DNA from: Polyangiaceae bacterium
GTDB lineage: Bacteria; Myxococcota_A; Polyangia; Polyangiales; Polyangiaceae
Reading direction: 5' to 3'
Length of the DNA: 32,462 nt
Assembly (NCBI GenBank): GCA_025937785.1
Contig: JAICQQ010000086.1
Span: 1 to 32,462, forward strand
In this document: positions 7,344 through 14,762 of the stretch, piece after piece
Position numbering within the stretch: position 1 is the first letter of the stretch
Layout: each line of letters starts with the position of its first letter
Notes under the pieces: generated by a model
What the model saw: the letters and a program-made list of their open reading frames with translations, nothing else
Databases searched by the model: none
Told to the model about the DNA's origin: nothing
Program-made: the position numbers and the translations under genes

Positions 7344-8874
7344 GTCCTGCGCGCGCTTACGCTCTCGCGCCCTTCGCTTCGCACCGCTGCCTTTGGTGCT
7401 GCTGCTCGTCCCGGGCTGTGTCGATCGCCCGCGTCCCCCGCGCGAGGAGGAAATTGCCCGGCTCGAAAAGTACATCCTCGACGCCCCGCCCAAAGTCATC
7501 GCACACCCACTCAAGCTCAGCTTCGACGATGCGGTCGAGCTCTTGGGGTACGCGATCGAGCCCGAGCTGGCACTGCGCCCCGGCACCCGGGTGAAGCTTA
7601 CGATGTACTGGAAGCTGCTGAAGGACTTGGACGAGGGCTGGAGCCTGTTCACGCACGTCCTCGACAGCACCGGTAAGCGACTGCTCAACATCGACAACAT
7701 CGGGCCACTTCGCGAGTGGCGCGGCTCCGGTCAGGCGTTGCCGCCAGGCGACTGGACGGTGGGCAAGGTGTACGTGGACGAACAAAGCTTCACCATACCT
7801 GTCGAGGCGAGGGGCGAGCGGCTCGAGGTGGTAGCCGGGGTCTGGAAAGGCGAAGCACGCTTGAAGGTGGTGGCAGGCCCGCACGACGCCGAGAACCGCG
7901 GCAAGGTGGCGACGCTGGCCCTGGAAGAGCGCAAGAAGAAGAAAAAGAAGCCCAGCAAACCCAAAGAGGACCCGGTGCCCAAGCTACGGGTCTCGAAGCT
8001 GCCCGCCGGAACCAAGCTCAAGATCGACGGCGTCCTGGACGAAGCCGAGTGGCGCAGGGCCGCTACCACGCGCCCATTCGTCAACGCCCAGAGCGGCAAG
8101 CGAGACAAAGGCACGAAGCTCGGTGGGCGCGTGCGGCTTCTGTACGATGACAGCTCGCTGTATTTGGGCTTCGACATCCAAGATCCGGACATCCAGGGTG
8201 GGTTTCCGAAGAACGCCAAGGATCCACATCTGTGGACGGCAGACACCGTCGAAATCATGATCGATCCGGACGGCGACGGCGACAATGACGACTATTACGA
8301 GATCCAGATCAATCCGCAGAACCTCGTGTTCGACAGCCACTTCGATCGTTACAAGCAACCGCGCGGCGGGCCCGAAGGTCCCTTCGGCAACCAAGACTGG
8401 TCGGCTGAGCTGAAGAGCAAGGTGACCGTCGACGGTACACTCGACAAACCGGGTGACGAGGACAAGGGCTACGTGGTCGAAGCTGCGATTCCCTGGAAGG
8501 CATTCCACAAAGCCAAGCAGGTGCCTCCGAAGCCGGGCGATGCTTGGCGTGCGAACTTCTACGCCATCGAGAAGAACTCGGGCGTGGCGTGGTCGCCGCT
8601 GCTCGGGGCGGGCGACTTCCACCGAGCCGCGCGCTTCGGCCACCTCACGTGGGGCGAAGAGCTCGTGGTTCGGACACGCGAGGAGCTCACGCGCGAACAC
8701 GTGCGTGCCCCGCACGGCGGCGCCGAGGGCAATCCGCGCACGCCCGGCGCGCTGCCGCAGCGGGATCCCCGTCAGCACCGGAACGTACCGGTGCGTCCCC
8801 CGTTGTTCCCTCGCCTCCCCGCGCAGCCTCCTGCCGCGCCCCCCGATCCACCCGCGGCCACCGACGAACCTTGA
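7336..8874 (+). CDS. Lipoprotein: beta-sandwich domain plus CBM9-like domain
   Basis: 512 residues, overlapping the previous gene by 8 nt. Lipobox LVPGC follows a basic n-region. Residues about 45-190 repeat the domain of the upstream protein (LLGYAIEPELALRPGTRVKL, TMYWKLLKDLDEGWSLFTH, VLDSTGKRLLNIDNIGPLR, GKVYVDEQSFTIP, VAGVWKGEARLKVV). A Lys-rich linker (about 200-215) precedes a CBM9/DOMON-like domain (about 220-450), with IDGVLDEAEWRRA, VRLLYDDSSLYLGFDIQDPD, TADTVEIMIDPDGDGDNDDY (a possible Ca site), YVVEAAIPWKAF and FGHLTWG. The tail is Pro-rich and disordered. CBM9-like domains usually bind glycans or haem-like ligands at the cell surface; the ligand here is unknown. Confidence 0.85.
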   Translation: MVRSCARLRSRALRFAPLPLVLLLVPGCVDRPRPPREEEIARLEKYILDAPPKVIAHPLKLSFDDAVELLGYAIEPELALRPGTRVKLTMYWKLLKDLDEGWSLFTHVLDSTGKRLLNIDNIGPLREWRGSGQALPPGDWTVGKVYVDEQSFTIPVEARGERLEVVAGVWKGEARLKVVAGPHDAENRGKVATLALEERKKKKKKPSKPKEDPVPKLRVSKLPAGTKLKIDGVLDEAEWRRAATTRPFVNAQSGKRDKGTKLGGRVRLLYDDSSLYLGFDIQDPDIQGGFPKNAKDPHLWTADTVEIMIDPDGDGDNDDYYEIQINPQNLVFDSHFDRYKQPRGGPEGPFGNQDWSAELKSKVTVDGTLDKPGDEDKGYVVEAAIPWKAFHKAKQVPPKPGDAWRANFYAIEKNSGVAWSPLLGAGDFHRAARFGHLTWGEELVVRTREELTREHVRAPHGGAEGNPRTPGALPQRDPRQHRNVPVRPPLFPRLPAQPPAAPPDPPAATDEP

Positions 8875-8912
8875 ACCGCTGATCCGCGAGTTCCGGACGG
8901 GTCGGCAAATAT

Positions 8913-9022
8913 AGAACAGAAACAGAAACACAAGTTGGGAATGACGGTTACGAGATCCGCCGAGCACTTGATGCCCGCGACCTCGTTCTCGGTTCGTATT
9001 CGTATTTCTGTTCTTTGTTCTC
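8913..9022. repeat. Pair of opposed degenerate hexamer tracts in an intergenic region
   Basis: The left tract 8913-8934 reads AACAGA, AACAGA, AACACA. The right tract 8985-9022 is in the opposite orientation, and its reverse complement contains GAACAG, AAATAC, GAATAC, GAA. Aligned as inverted copies, 15 of 19 positions match, so a stem is possible across about 50 bp of unique sequence. The rest of 8875-9094 shows no gene. Confidence 0.55.
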
Positions 9023-9084
9023 TCGAAACCGCTGACCAACCGCGAACGAGCTAGCGGCTAACTGACGCACCTTGAGCACTGCCG

Positions 9085-9129
9085 CTCAGGAAAGCTAGCG
9101 GGCTTTGGCGAGCCCGTAGCTTTCCTGAG
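9085..9129 (-). terminator. Strong hairpin over the 3' end of the minus-strand lipoprotein gene
   Basis: CTCAGGAAAGCTAGCGGGCT pairs with AGCCCGTAGCTTTCCTGAG with a single bulge and a six-base loop. It spans the last codons and the stop (9095-9097). No T-run follows on either strand, so it is a terminator or RNA-stability structure without the classic U-tract. Confidence 0.55.
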
Positions 9130-9487
9130 CCGCCGCCTGCAGCGCGACGCAGCTTTGCGTTTCAGCTTCGGCCTCGATCAAAGCCGCGCGGGCGCCGTCC
9201 AGCTCGTCGTCCAGCCCCTCTTCTTCGCCCTTCTCGATCTCGAGCTTCACCCGCTCGACCTGCCCGAGCGCAACCACGTGCTTGGTGTAGGCGCGTTCGC
9301 ACTCCCGCTTCAGCTCGCACAGGTCAGGCTCGCTGCAGGGCATCTGCCGGAGGGCCGCCAGGTGCTCCGCCTTCGCGAGGTTGGGCGCCTGTCGCAGCGC
9401 GTCGATGCCGTGGCTCAAGCCCGCGGCTTCGGCGACTGCGTCTTGGCTGGGTCGCTTGCCGCAAGCCGCCAAAAGCATCACGCCCAC
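9095..9487 (-). CDS. Small lipoprotein with a coiled-coil-like helix; start codon uncertain
   Basis: At least 130 residues. Lipobox LLAACG is evident, followed by a Cys pair (MPCSEPDLCELKREC) and a long charged helix (about 60-125) of coiled-coil character. The GTG at 9487 gives only about eight residues before the lipidated Cys and no basic n-region. The frame stays open upstream through PRAARRNHG and LPILVGVMLLAAC, which would make an ideal signal peptide, but this stretch has no ATG, GTG or TTG. A CTG overlapping the stop of the upstream gene (about 9565) is one candidate. Function unknown. It lies 74 nt downstream of the zinc-ribbon membrane gene on the same strand. Confidence 0.6.
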   Translation of the reverse strand: MGVMLLAACGKRPSQDAVAEAAGLSHGIDALRQAPNLAKAEHLAALRQMPCSEPDLCELKRECERAYTKHVVALGQVERVKLEIEKGEEEGLDDELDGARAALIEAEAETQSCVALQAAAQESYGLAKAR

Positions 9488-9561
9488 GAGGATGGGCAGG
9501 CAAGCGGCGGGCGACCCGTGGTTGCGGCGAGCTGCCCGGGGTGGCCGGCGGTTGGAATGCC

Positions 9562-10098
9562 TCAGTCCGACGCCCTGGGGGGCGGCCCCATTTGAATGCG
9601 TTCACCCAAGTAGGCCCCGATGAGCGTGAACATCACGCCCAGCGCCGAGAGCAGCATGTACATGAACGCGGGCATCGTCTTCACGGTCTGGGACTGGAAC
9701 AATAAGAACGCCGTGGGAATCGCCACCAAGAACACCGCGACCACGGGCTCGATGAAAGTCTTTCCGGGTGAGATCAGTCCCACCAGCAACCCCCCGAGGA
9801 ACCATACGGGTATGGCTACCAACATGCCAGCCGAGCCTTCGAAGTCGAACGCTGGAACCACCTCGGGCAAGCCCATCACGAGCGCGGCCGTCAGCACCGA
9901 CATGATTCCAATCGAGATCGCGAACCAGGCCAGGCTGAACCCTTCTTGTTGGTAGCGCCGCTCGAGCTCTTCTTGCCGATTGAGAGCCCGCCGCAAATCT
10001 TCGATTTTGGCGCCACACGAGACACAGCGATTGTTCGGAATGGGAGGCGTGTGCTTCCACCCGCACGAAGGACAGATTATCTTCTTCGGAGCTGCCAT
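9562..10098 (-). CDS. Zinc-ribbon membrane protein with four TM segments
   Basis: 178 residues from ATG 10098, chosen because GGAAAG lies just upstream and the protein then starts MAAPKKIICPSCGW; a 37-residue upstream extension looks non-coding. A zinc ribbon at the N-terminus has two CxxC knuckles (CPSCG at about 9-13, CVSCG at about 26-30). A short charged helix follows, then four hydrophobic segments (about 52-75, 90-110, 117-138, 147-168). The topology suggests a cytoplasmic zinc ribbon on a small integral membrane protein. Not recognised as a named family. Confidence 0.75.
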   Translation of the reverse strand: MAAPKKIICPSCGWKHTPPIPNNRCVSCGAKIEDLRRALNRQEELERRYQQEGFSLAWFAISIGIMSVLTAALVMGLPEVVPAFDFEGSAGMLVAIPVWFLGGLLVGLISPGKTFIEPVVAVFLVAIPTAFLLFQSQTVKTMPAFMYMLLSALGVMFTLIGAYLGERIQMGPPPRASD

Positions 10099-10120
10099 GT
10101 TTTCTTTCCGCGAGCCCTCT

Positions 10121-10149
10121 AGGGTAGCTCGCCTCCGGCCATTCCCCAA
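10121..10149 (-). promoter_or_regulatory. Possible promoter of the zinc-ribbon membrane gene
   Basis: On the minus strand TTGGGG and TACCCT are separated by exactly 17 nt. The -10 lies 22 nt before ATG 10098, leaving room for the GGAAAG ribosome-binding site. Confidence 0.35.
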
Positions 10150-10322
10150 GCATCGACCAAGCCTCAGCGAAGCATAAGCCTTTGACCGCAAGGCCGAATG
10201 TACCCACAATAGGCCTTTCGAACCGAAGTACCGGATGACCCGAAGCGCCTGATGCCCATGGAACCAAGCGGTTTGCTTGCTGTCGGATAGAAACCCCCGA
10301 TGACTCGTTCGCCGGACGGCCG

Positions 10323-10357
10323 CTCATGGGCTAAGCGCCCCTCATAGGACTAAGCGC
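10323..10357 (+). repeat. Tandem direct repeat upstream of the bitopic membrane protein gene
   Basis: CTCATGGGCTAAGCGC (10323-10338) is followed by CTCATAGGACTAAGCGC (10341-10357), 28 nt before ATG 10386. Two near-identical copies on one DNA face suggest a possible protein-binding site. Nothing else stands out in the spacer 10150-10385. Confidence 0.45.
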
Positions 10358-10385
10358 AACGCGCACCAGAAACTACACGGCCTTC

Positions 10386-11042
10386 ATGCATCGCCCCGAA
10401 TCCGCCGCTGACCTGCCGCTCATGGCCGAGCTTTCCCCCGATCCGGAGCTCGAAGCGCTGCCTGAGCCTCGGAGGCCGGGCAAACGGCTCACGCTCGCCA
10501 CACTGAGCGCGACGGTGATCGCGTCGCTGGCGATGGCGGTCGCGCTATCCCCAGAGGTCAGCTACGGGCTCCGCGCAGGCGCCCCTGCCGATTTGGGCCA
10601 GCTCGCACATGTCACGCTGGCGCCGGACCGCGCCAACGCCTGGGTTCACGGCGAGGCGTTGCTCGGAACGACCGGCGCCGTGCGCTATGGGCGCCCGCTC
10701 GAATCGGACACGTATCGTTTGGCCCCTGTCGCCGGCAACCCGAAGATCTGGGTGCAGATCCGCGTGCCCGCGGGCATGGAAGGGCCGCACTTCGTCCCGC
10801 CCACGTCCTTCGTGGGACGCCTGCTCCCTGCAGCCGACGCGGGCCTGCGTCATGGCGGGCTGCGCGAATCCGTCGACGCCTTGGGTCCAGGGCGCATGCC
10901 CGACGACGCTTGGCTCCTGATCGACGGGGAAGCCCCTGCGACCACACGCTGGACGTTGGGTGTCGTGGCATTGCTGCTGGGTTTCGCCGGCTTCGGCGTC
11001 TACGGCCTGTACCGCCTGCTGCGTCCGGTCAAAGACGCTTAG
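10386..11042 (+). CDS. Bitopic membrane protein of unknown function
   Basis: 218 residues. A charged cytoplasmic N-terminus (1-33) precedes TM1 (about 35-57), a periplasmic domain of about 130 residues (including RYGRPLESDTYRLAPVAG, IWVQIRVPAGMEGPHFVPP, DDAWLLIDGEAP) and TM2 (about 188-210) followed by a short basic tail. The topology recalls SURF1-like proteins (two TM segments around a periplasmic domain), but I cannot see SURF1 signature residues. The stop codon is four bases from the stop of the convergent TPR/PEGA gene. Confidence 0.7.
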   Translation: MHRPESAADLPLMAELSPDPELEALPEPRRPGKRLTLATLSATVIASLAMAVALSPEVSYGLRAGAPADLGQLAHVTLAPDRANAWVHGEALLGTTGAVRYGRPLESDTYRLAPVAGNPKIWVQIRVPAGMEGPHFVPPTSFVGRLLPAADAGLRHGGLRESVDALGPGRMPDDAWLLIDGEAPATTRWTLGVVALLLGFAGFGVYGLYRLLRPVKDA

Positions 11043-11046
11043 CGGC

Positions 11047-12183
11047 TCAGAAGCTGCCCTGGAGCTCGACGCGCGACGCGCCCACGCTGACGGACAGCCC
11101 GGGCTGATCGTCGGTACGGTCGAGCAGCAGAAAACCCGCGCCCAACGCGCCCCCGACCACGCCCGTCCACAATCCCACGTTCGTAAGCTGCGCGGCGATC
11201 CGATAGCGATCCACCGCTCGGGATTCCTCTTCCGGACAGGCGCCGCCTTCGCACACATCGTCGAGCTGGTGGCCGGTGGTCAGCACCACGATCCCCGAAA
11301 CGAGCCCGAGCCCCAAGCCTGCTCCTCCGACGACGAAGCTCGAGAGGGCGAGCGGGCGATACACACTGGATTCGTGTTCCGGTGCCGGCGCGATGGATCT
11401 TTCGCGCTCTGCCTTCGCAGCAGGAGGCGGAGGGGCCGCGGGCGCGGGAGGCGGCGCCAGCACCGCCGGTGCCGCCTTCGCTGGCTCGGGCTCGGAACCG
11501 AGCGACCAGGGGATGGTGATGGTCTGCCCGGGGACCACTTCGAGCGTGCGACCGTAGCTGCCGTCCTCAGCGACGATCACGACTTCGTGCGAACCAGGAT
11601 CGAGGCGCAGGGTGACGCGCTCCAAAAATACCCGATCTTCGTGTGCCACCGAGGCGTCGGGTTGCGGAATGAAGCTGCCATCTCCGGTACCGCTCGGTAC
11701 CGGCGGCGCGCCGTCTACCTTCAACAGGAACGGACGCTTCGACTCCACGGTGAGCGTAACGCTGCCGAGCCTTTCGAGGAGCAGCTGTTGGAAGTTTCGG
11801 GCCGCTGCTTCCCGTTCGTCAGCCAGCGTGCGGCCGGCGGGAAATGCGCCGGGGTCGAGGGCCTGTGACGTGTAATACAAGGCCCGCGTCGACTCCCCCA
11901 GCTGACTGTGGCAATAGCCGATGTTATACAGCGTAGTCGCATGCGGGTAGAGCGCGTAGGCGGAACGGTACAGCTTGAGCGCCGCTTGCCATTGACCGCT
12001 CTCGGCGGCACTGGAAGCCTCGCGAAAGCGTCGCCGCGCCTCGCTCGCTTCGGGGGATGCAGCGCCCGCGCTGCCGGTAGCCGCGGATGCATCGGGCGCG
12101 GCGAAGACTGGATCGGACAGCGCGATCGAGAGCGCGAGCAGGCACGCAGTGGGACCCAGTACGTGGGGCAGTACCAGCCTCAT
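11047..12183 (-). CDS. Exported TPR / PEGA-like protein, paralogue of 969-1961
   Basis: 378 residues. The signal peptide (about 1-28, ending VFA) is followed by TPR-like helices (about 48-110: EARRRFREASSAAESGQWQA, LYNIGYCHSQLGESTRALYY). A PEGA-like beta domain (about 140-230, with LKVDGAPPVPSG, LDPGSHEVVIVAEDGSYGR) and an Ala/Pro linker come next. Two TM segments flank a loop with a Cys pair (VCEGGACPEEE), and the end is VELQGSF. The same order of parts and ending occur in 969-1961. The ATG overlaps the stop of the lipoprotein gene (ATGA at 12180-12183), so it is the last gene of the kinase-lipoprotein-TPR unit. Role unknown; the context suggests an envelope partner of the kinase. Confidence 0.82.
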   Translation of the reverse strand: MRLVLPHVLGPTACLLALSIALSDPVFAAPDASAATGSAGAASPEASEARRRFREASSAAESGQWQAALKLYRSAYALYPHATTLYNIGYCHSQLGESTRALYYTSQALDPGAFPAGRTLADEREAAARNFQQLLLERLGSVTLTVESKRPFLLKVDGAPPVPSGTGDGSFIPQPDASVAHEDRVFLERVTLRLDPGSHEVVIVAEDGSYGRTLEVVPGQTITIPWSLGSEPEPAKAAPAVLAPPPAPAAPPPPAAKAERERSIAPAPEHESSVYRPLALSSFVVGGAGLGLGLVSGIVVLTTGHQLDDVCEGGACPEEESRAVDRYRIAAQLTNVGLWTGVVGGALGAGFLLLDRTDDQPGLSVSVGASRVELQGSF

Positions 12184-13259
12184 TCCGCCTGCTCCGGGAA
12201 GATGCTGTAGAAAATCAGATCGCGCCCGGTGATTTTGACGTCGCGCGCACGACCCACGACCTTGCCAGACCCGGACTCGCGAGCAACGAAATCGTGTTCG
12301 CCCAAGGGCAAGCCGCCAATCAGGGCCAGGCCTTCGCCAGAGGTCTTGCTACTGTCGTCGGCCGTCGCGAAACTAGCTCCGTCTTTCGCGGCGTACACGA
12401 TCTTTGCGTCGGGTGCAGTCTCTACCGTCAGCTCCACGCCCTCAGCTCCAGAGGTATGGCAATCGAAGAGTTGCACGGCGACGACGGACTCCCAGTCCAC
12501 GGTATCCTCCTGCGATTGGAGAACCAAGCGGAAGTAGTTGGCGCAGACGTCGTCCATCAGCACGGTGGCCTCGACCGCATCGCTCCAGATCGGCAGGTTC
12601 CGCTCGAGGCGATGCGGCCTGACGAGCTCGGCACCGTCGACTCGACGGAACCCGTGCCACCCCGCCAGCGTGTTATTGGTGTGGATCGGAACTTCGACGG
12701 TGTAACTCCCTGTAGCATCTGTGACTGCGTGCTGAATGCAACTTCCTTCGGCCGAGCAGTAAGCAACCTCCACTCCCACGGCTTTCCCTCCGCACAGGTA
12801 GGTGAAAGATTGTCGAATCACGGCGCGCTCCTGCGGCGGCACCGGCGTCGTGTAGTTTCCCAAACAGCTCCATGCCTCGCCAACGGCGCAGGCGGAGGGA
12901 CAGCCCAGCCAGCATTCGCGCACTTCGGCGAGGGCAGCCAGCGTCTCGAGCGTCACAGCTCCCACGCGAGACTCGGACTCGCAACTCGCCTGCGCGCCGG
13001 GGTTCGCCCCGTCGCGCGTGCACACAGCCAGCTCGGTACAGTCTGGGATATCCGCGCAAGCCTCGATCTCGGACTGGCACCTGTCGCGCACACACTCGTC
13101 GCACGCGGCGCTACCGCCGGAGAAAGCCGCGACGATGCGTTCGAAGGAAGCAGCGTTCGTCCTGTCGACCTCGTACTTCGAATCAGAAACCGGGAAACCG
13201 CACCCCGGGACTGGCACGAGTGCAAGCACGACCAGCGCAGAAAACTGCAACGGATGCAT
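12180..13259 (-). CDS. Cys-rich lipoprotein between the kinase and the TPR gene
   Basis: 359 residues from ATG 13259, two bases after the kinase stop. A longer in-frame reading into the kinase gene is discarded. A lipoprotein signal with VPGC is present. A Cys-rich N-terminal module of about 12 cysteines (CDECVRDRCQSEIEACADIP, DCTELAVC, CWLGCPSAC) is of a type often seen in myxobacterial lipoproteins. A domain with carboxypeptidase-regulatory-like pattern follows (TDATGSYTVEVPIHTNNTL), and a second beta-rich part (LTVETAPDAKIVYAAKDG, GLPLGEHDFVARESGSGKVV) ends the chain. Probably an envelope-anchored protein. Its tight spacing to both neighbours argues for a stoichiometric role with kinase and TPR protein. 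Confidence 0.8.
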   Translation of the reverse strand: MHPLQFSALVVLALVPVPGCGFPVSDSKYEVDRTNAASFERIVAAFSGGSAACDECVRDRCQSEIEACADIPDCTELAVCTRDGANPGAQASCESESRVGAVTLETLAALAEVRECWLGCPSACAVGEAWSCLGNYTTPVPPQERAVIRQSFTYLCGGKAVGVEVAYCSAEGSCIQHAVTDATGSYTVEVPIHTNNTLAGWHGFRRVDGAELVRPHRLERNLPIWSDAVEATVLMDDVCANYFRLVLQSQEDTVDWESVVAVQLFDCHTSGAEGVELTVETAPDAKIVYAAKDGASFATADDSSKTSGEGLALIGGLPLGEHDFVARESGSGKVVGRARDVKITGRDLIFYSIFPEQAE

Positions 13260-13261
13260 GG

Positions 13262-14629
13262 CTAGAAGTCGGGCTCCGCAAACAAGCGGGGCGCGGCATT
13301 CGAGCTGGCGCGCGCGGTAGCCAACGCGGCCGGGCTGCGCTCGCGCGGGCGAGCGGGCACGGTCGCGCGCTCGGCAGCGCTGGCCCCGCCAAGCCGTTGT
13401 GCTCGCCCCGCGGTTGCTTCGAGCGTCGGGGCCGGGTCCGAGCTCCTCGGTGCGGGATGCAACGCCTCGGCACTCCGCTCGGAGCTCGGCGCAGCGCTTG
13501 CGGAAGCGGCAGGATTCACCCACTGCGCCGAGTGCCTGAGGGGCGGTGCCGGCGAGCTACGAGCGCCGTCCATGACCCGAGCGTTCGGGGCGCCCAGCAA
13601 CGAAAAGAGCCAGGCCATCAGCGGGACACCTACTAGTGGCACAGCTACGAGGCCCGCGATGAAACGCAACCGCCTCCGCGAGGCTCCACGCCGTTCTGCA
13701 CCAGTTCCCGGAGGCTGCTTGGCGAGCGTCGCGGATGCGGTCACGCTGTCGTCGTGCGGCTGGCGAACAGGCGCGTGCCCTTCGACCTGCCGCAAGTCCT
13801 GCGCCAGTGCCTCCACCGACACGTAACGGTCTTCTGGGCGCTTGCGCAAACAGCGCGCGATGATCGCGCCGAGCGTCGCCGACGACTCTGGCGCCACCTC
13901 GCGCAACGGCCGCGGCGGATCGGCCACGATCGAGGCAAGCATCGCAGAGTTGGTGGCGCCCTCGAACGGCAACTCGCCGGTCAGCATCTCGAACAGCACC
14001 ACACCCACCGACCAGATGTCCGTTTGCGCCGTGCCGACGCCCGCCCGCACCCGCTCGGGCGCCATGTATGCTGGCGAACCCACGACCACACCGCTGTCGG
14101 TGACGGTGTCGCTGGTGGCCGCTTCGACCTGTTTCGCCAGCCCGAAGTCGACCAACTTGACGAGCAGGGGCGACTCGCCGGTCTCGACCAGGAACAGATT
14201 GCTGGGCTTGATGTCTCGGTGCACCAAACCCGCGGCGTGCGCCTCGCTGAGGGCTGAGCAAACTTGGAGCACCCACTGCACGGCGCGCTCGACGGGAGCC
14301 CTGCGCGCGTCACGCAAGTATTCACGCAACGTCCGCCCTCGCAAAAACTCCATCACGATGTAGGGCGTGCCGTCTGCTAGGCGATCGACGTCGAAGATTC
14401 GCACGCTGTTGGGACTTCTGAGCCCCGCGGCGAGTTGGGCTTCACGCCAGAGGCGTGCGTCCGGGCCAGGTTCACGGCGCAACTTGATCGCGACACGCGT
14501 GTGCAGGTTCAGGTTTTCGGCGGCATACACGCAACCGAAGCCGCCGGACCCGAGTTCCTCCTCGATCCGGTACTTTCCGTTGAGGATCTGCCCCGATCGG
14601 AGCTGGCAAGGCAATTTTGCCGGAAACAT
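13262..14629 (-). CDS. Transmembrane Ser/Thr protein kinase (Hanks type)
   Basis: 455 residues from ATG 14629, supported by AGGAA seven bases upstream; the frame is open further but would run into the divergent promoter region. The kinase domain is at about 20-282. It has the G-loop GSGGFG (27-32), catalytic Lys in VAIK (49), HRDIKPSN (catalytic Asp 139), DFG (161-163) and APE (190-192), so it looks active. A juxtamembrane segment, one TM (about 322-344) and a Pro/Ala/Ser-rich extracytoplasmic tail of about 110 residues follow. It sits in the inner membrane and would phosphorylate Ser/Thr on cytoplasmic partners. A candidate is the divergently encoded FHA regulator, since FHA domains bind phosphothreonine; that link is inference. 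Confidence 0.93.
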   Translation of the reverse strand: MFPAKLPCQLRSGQILNGKYRIEEELGSGGFGCVYAAENLNLHTRVAIKLRREPGPDARLWREAQLAAGLRSPNSVRIFDVDRLADGTPYIVMEFLRGRTLREYLRDARRAPVERAVQWVLQVCSALSEAHAAGLVHRDIKPSNLFLVETGESPLLVKLVDFGLAKQVEAATSDTVTDSGVVVGSPAYMAPERVRAGVGTAQTDIWSVGVVLFEMLTGELPFEGATNSAMLASIVADPPRPLREVAPESSATLGAIIARCLRKRPEDRYVSVEALAQDLRQVEGHAPVRQPHDDSVTASATLAKQPPGTGAERRGASRRRLRFIAGLVAVPLVGVPLMAWLFSLLGAPNARVMDGARSSPAPPLRHSAQWVNPAASASAAPSSERSAEALHPAPRSSDPAPTLEATAGRAQRLGGASAAERATVPARPRERSPAALATARASSNAAPRLFAEPDF

Positions 14630-14699
14630 TTGGGTTCCTGCCCGGGAGTCGCCGCAGCGTGAAGGGATTACCATAAAAAATCGACAAAACCACTGGAAA

Positions 14700-14715
14700 T
14701 GGCGCAGCGATTGCC
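14700..14715 (+). promoter_or_regulatory. Candidate sigma54 (-24/-12) promoter
   Basis: TGGCGC-N5-TTGCC matches the -24/-12 consensus TGGCAC-N5-TTGCW with the invariant GG and GC at the required 12-base spacing; two non-invariant bases differ. It lies 48 nt upstream of TTG 14763, in the 133 bp gap between the divergent kinase and FHA-AAA+ genes. Transcription would start near 14726. Confidence 0.5.
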
Positions 14716-14743
14716 CTACTTGTTGCGTCGTCTTGTCGGGCAA
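14711..14743. promoter_or_regulatory. Inverted repeat TTGCCCTAC / GTCGGGCAA in the divergent promoter region
   Basis: The arms at 14711-14719 and 14735-14743 match at 8 of 9 positions with a 15 nt spacer. It overlaps the -12 element and the likely transcription start, a typical place for an operator. Confidence 0.35.
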
Positions 14744-14762
14744 GGACGCCACCAGCCAGACT

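Noticed and set aside
14367..14762. Extension of the FHA-AAA+ regulator back to 14367
   Set aside because: It would overlap the N-terminal part of the kinase gene by about 260 bases and encodes no FHA-related sequence; the TTG at 14763 fits better.
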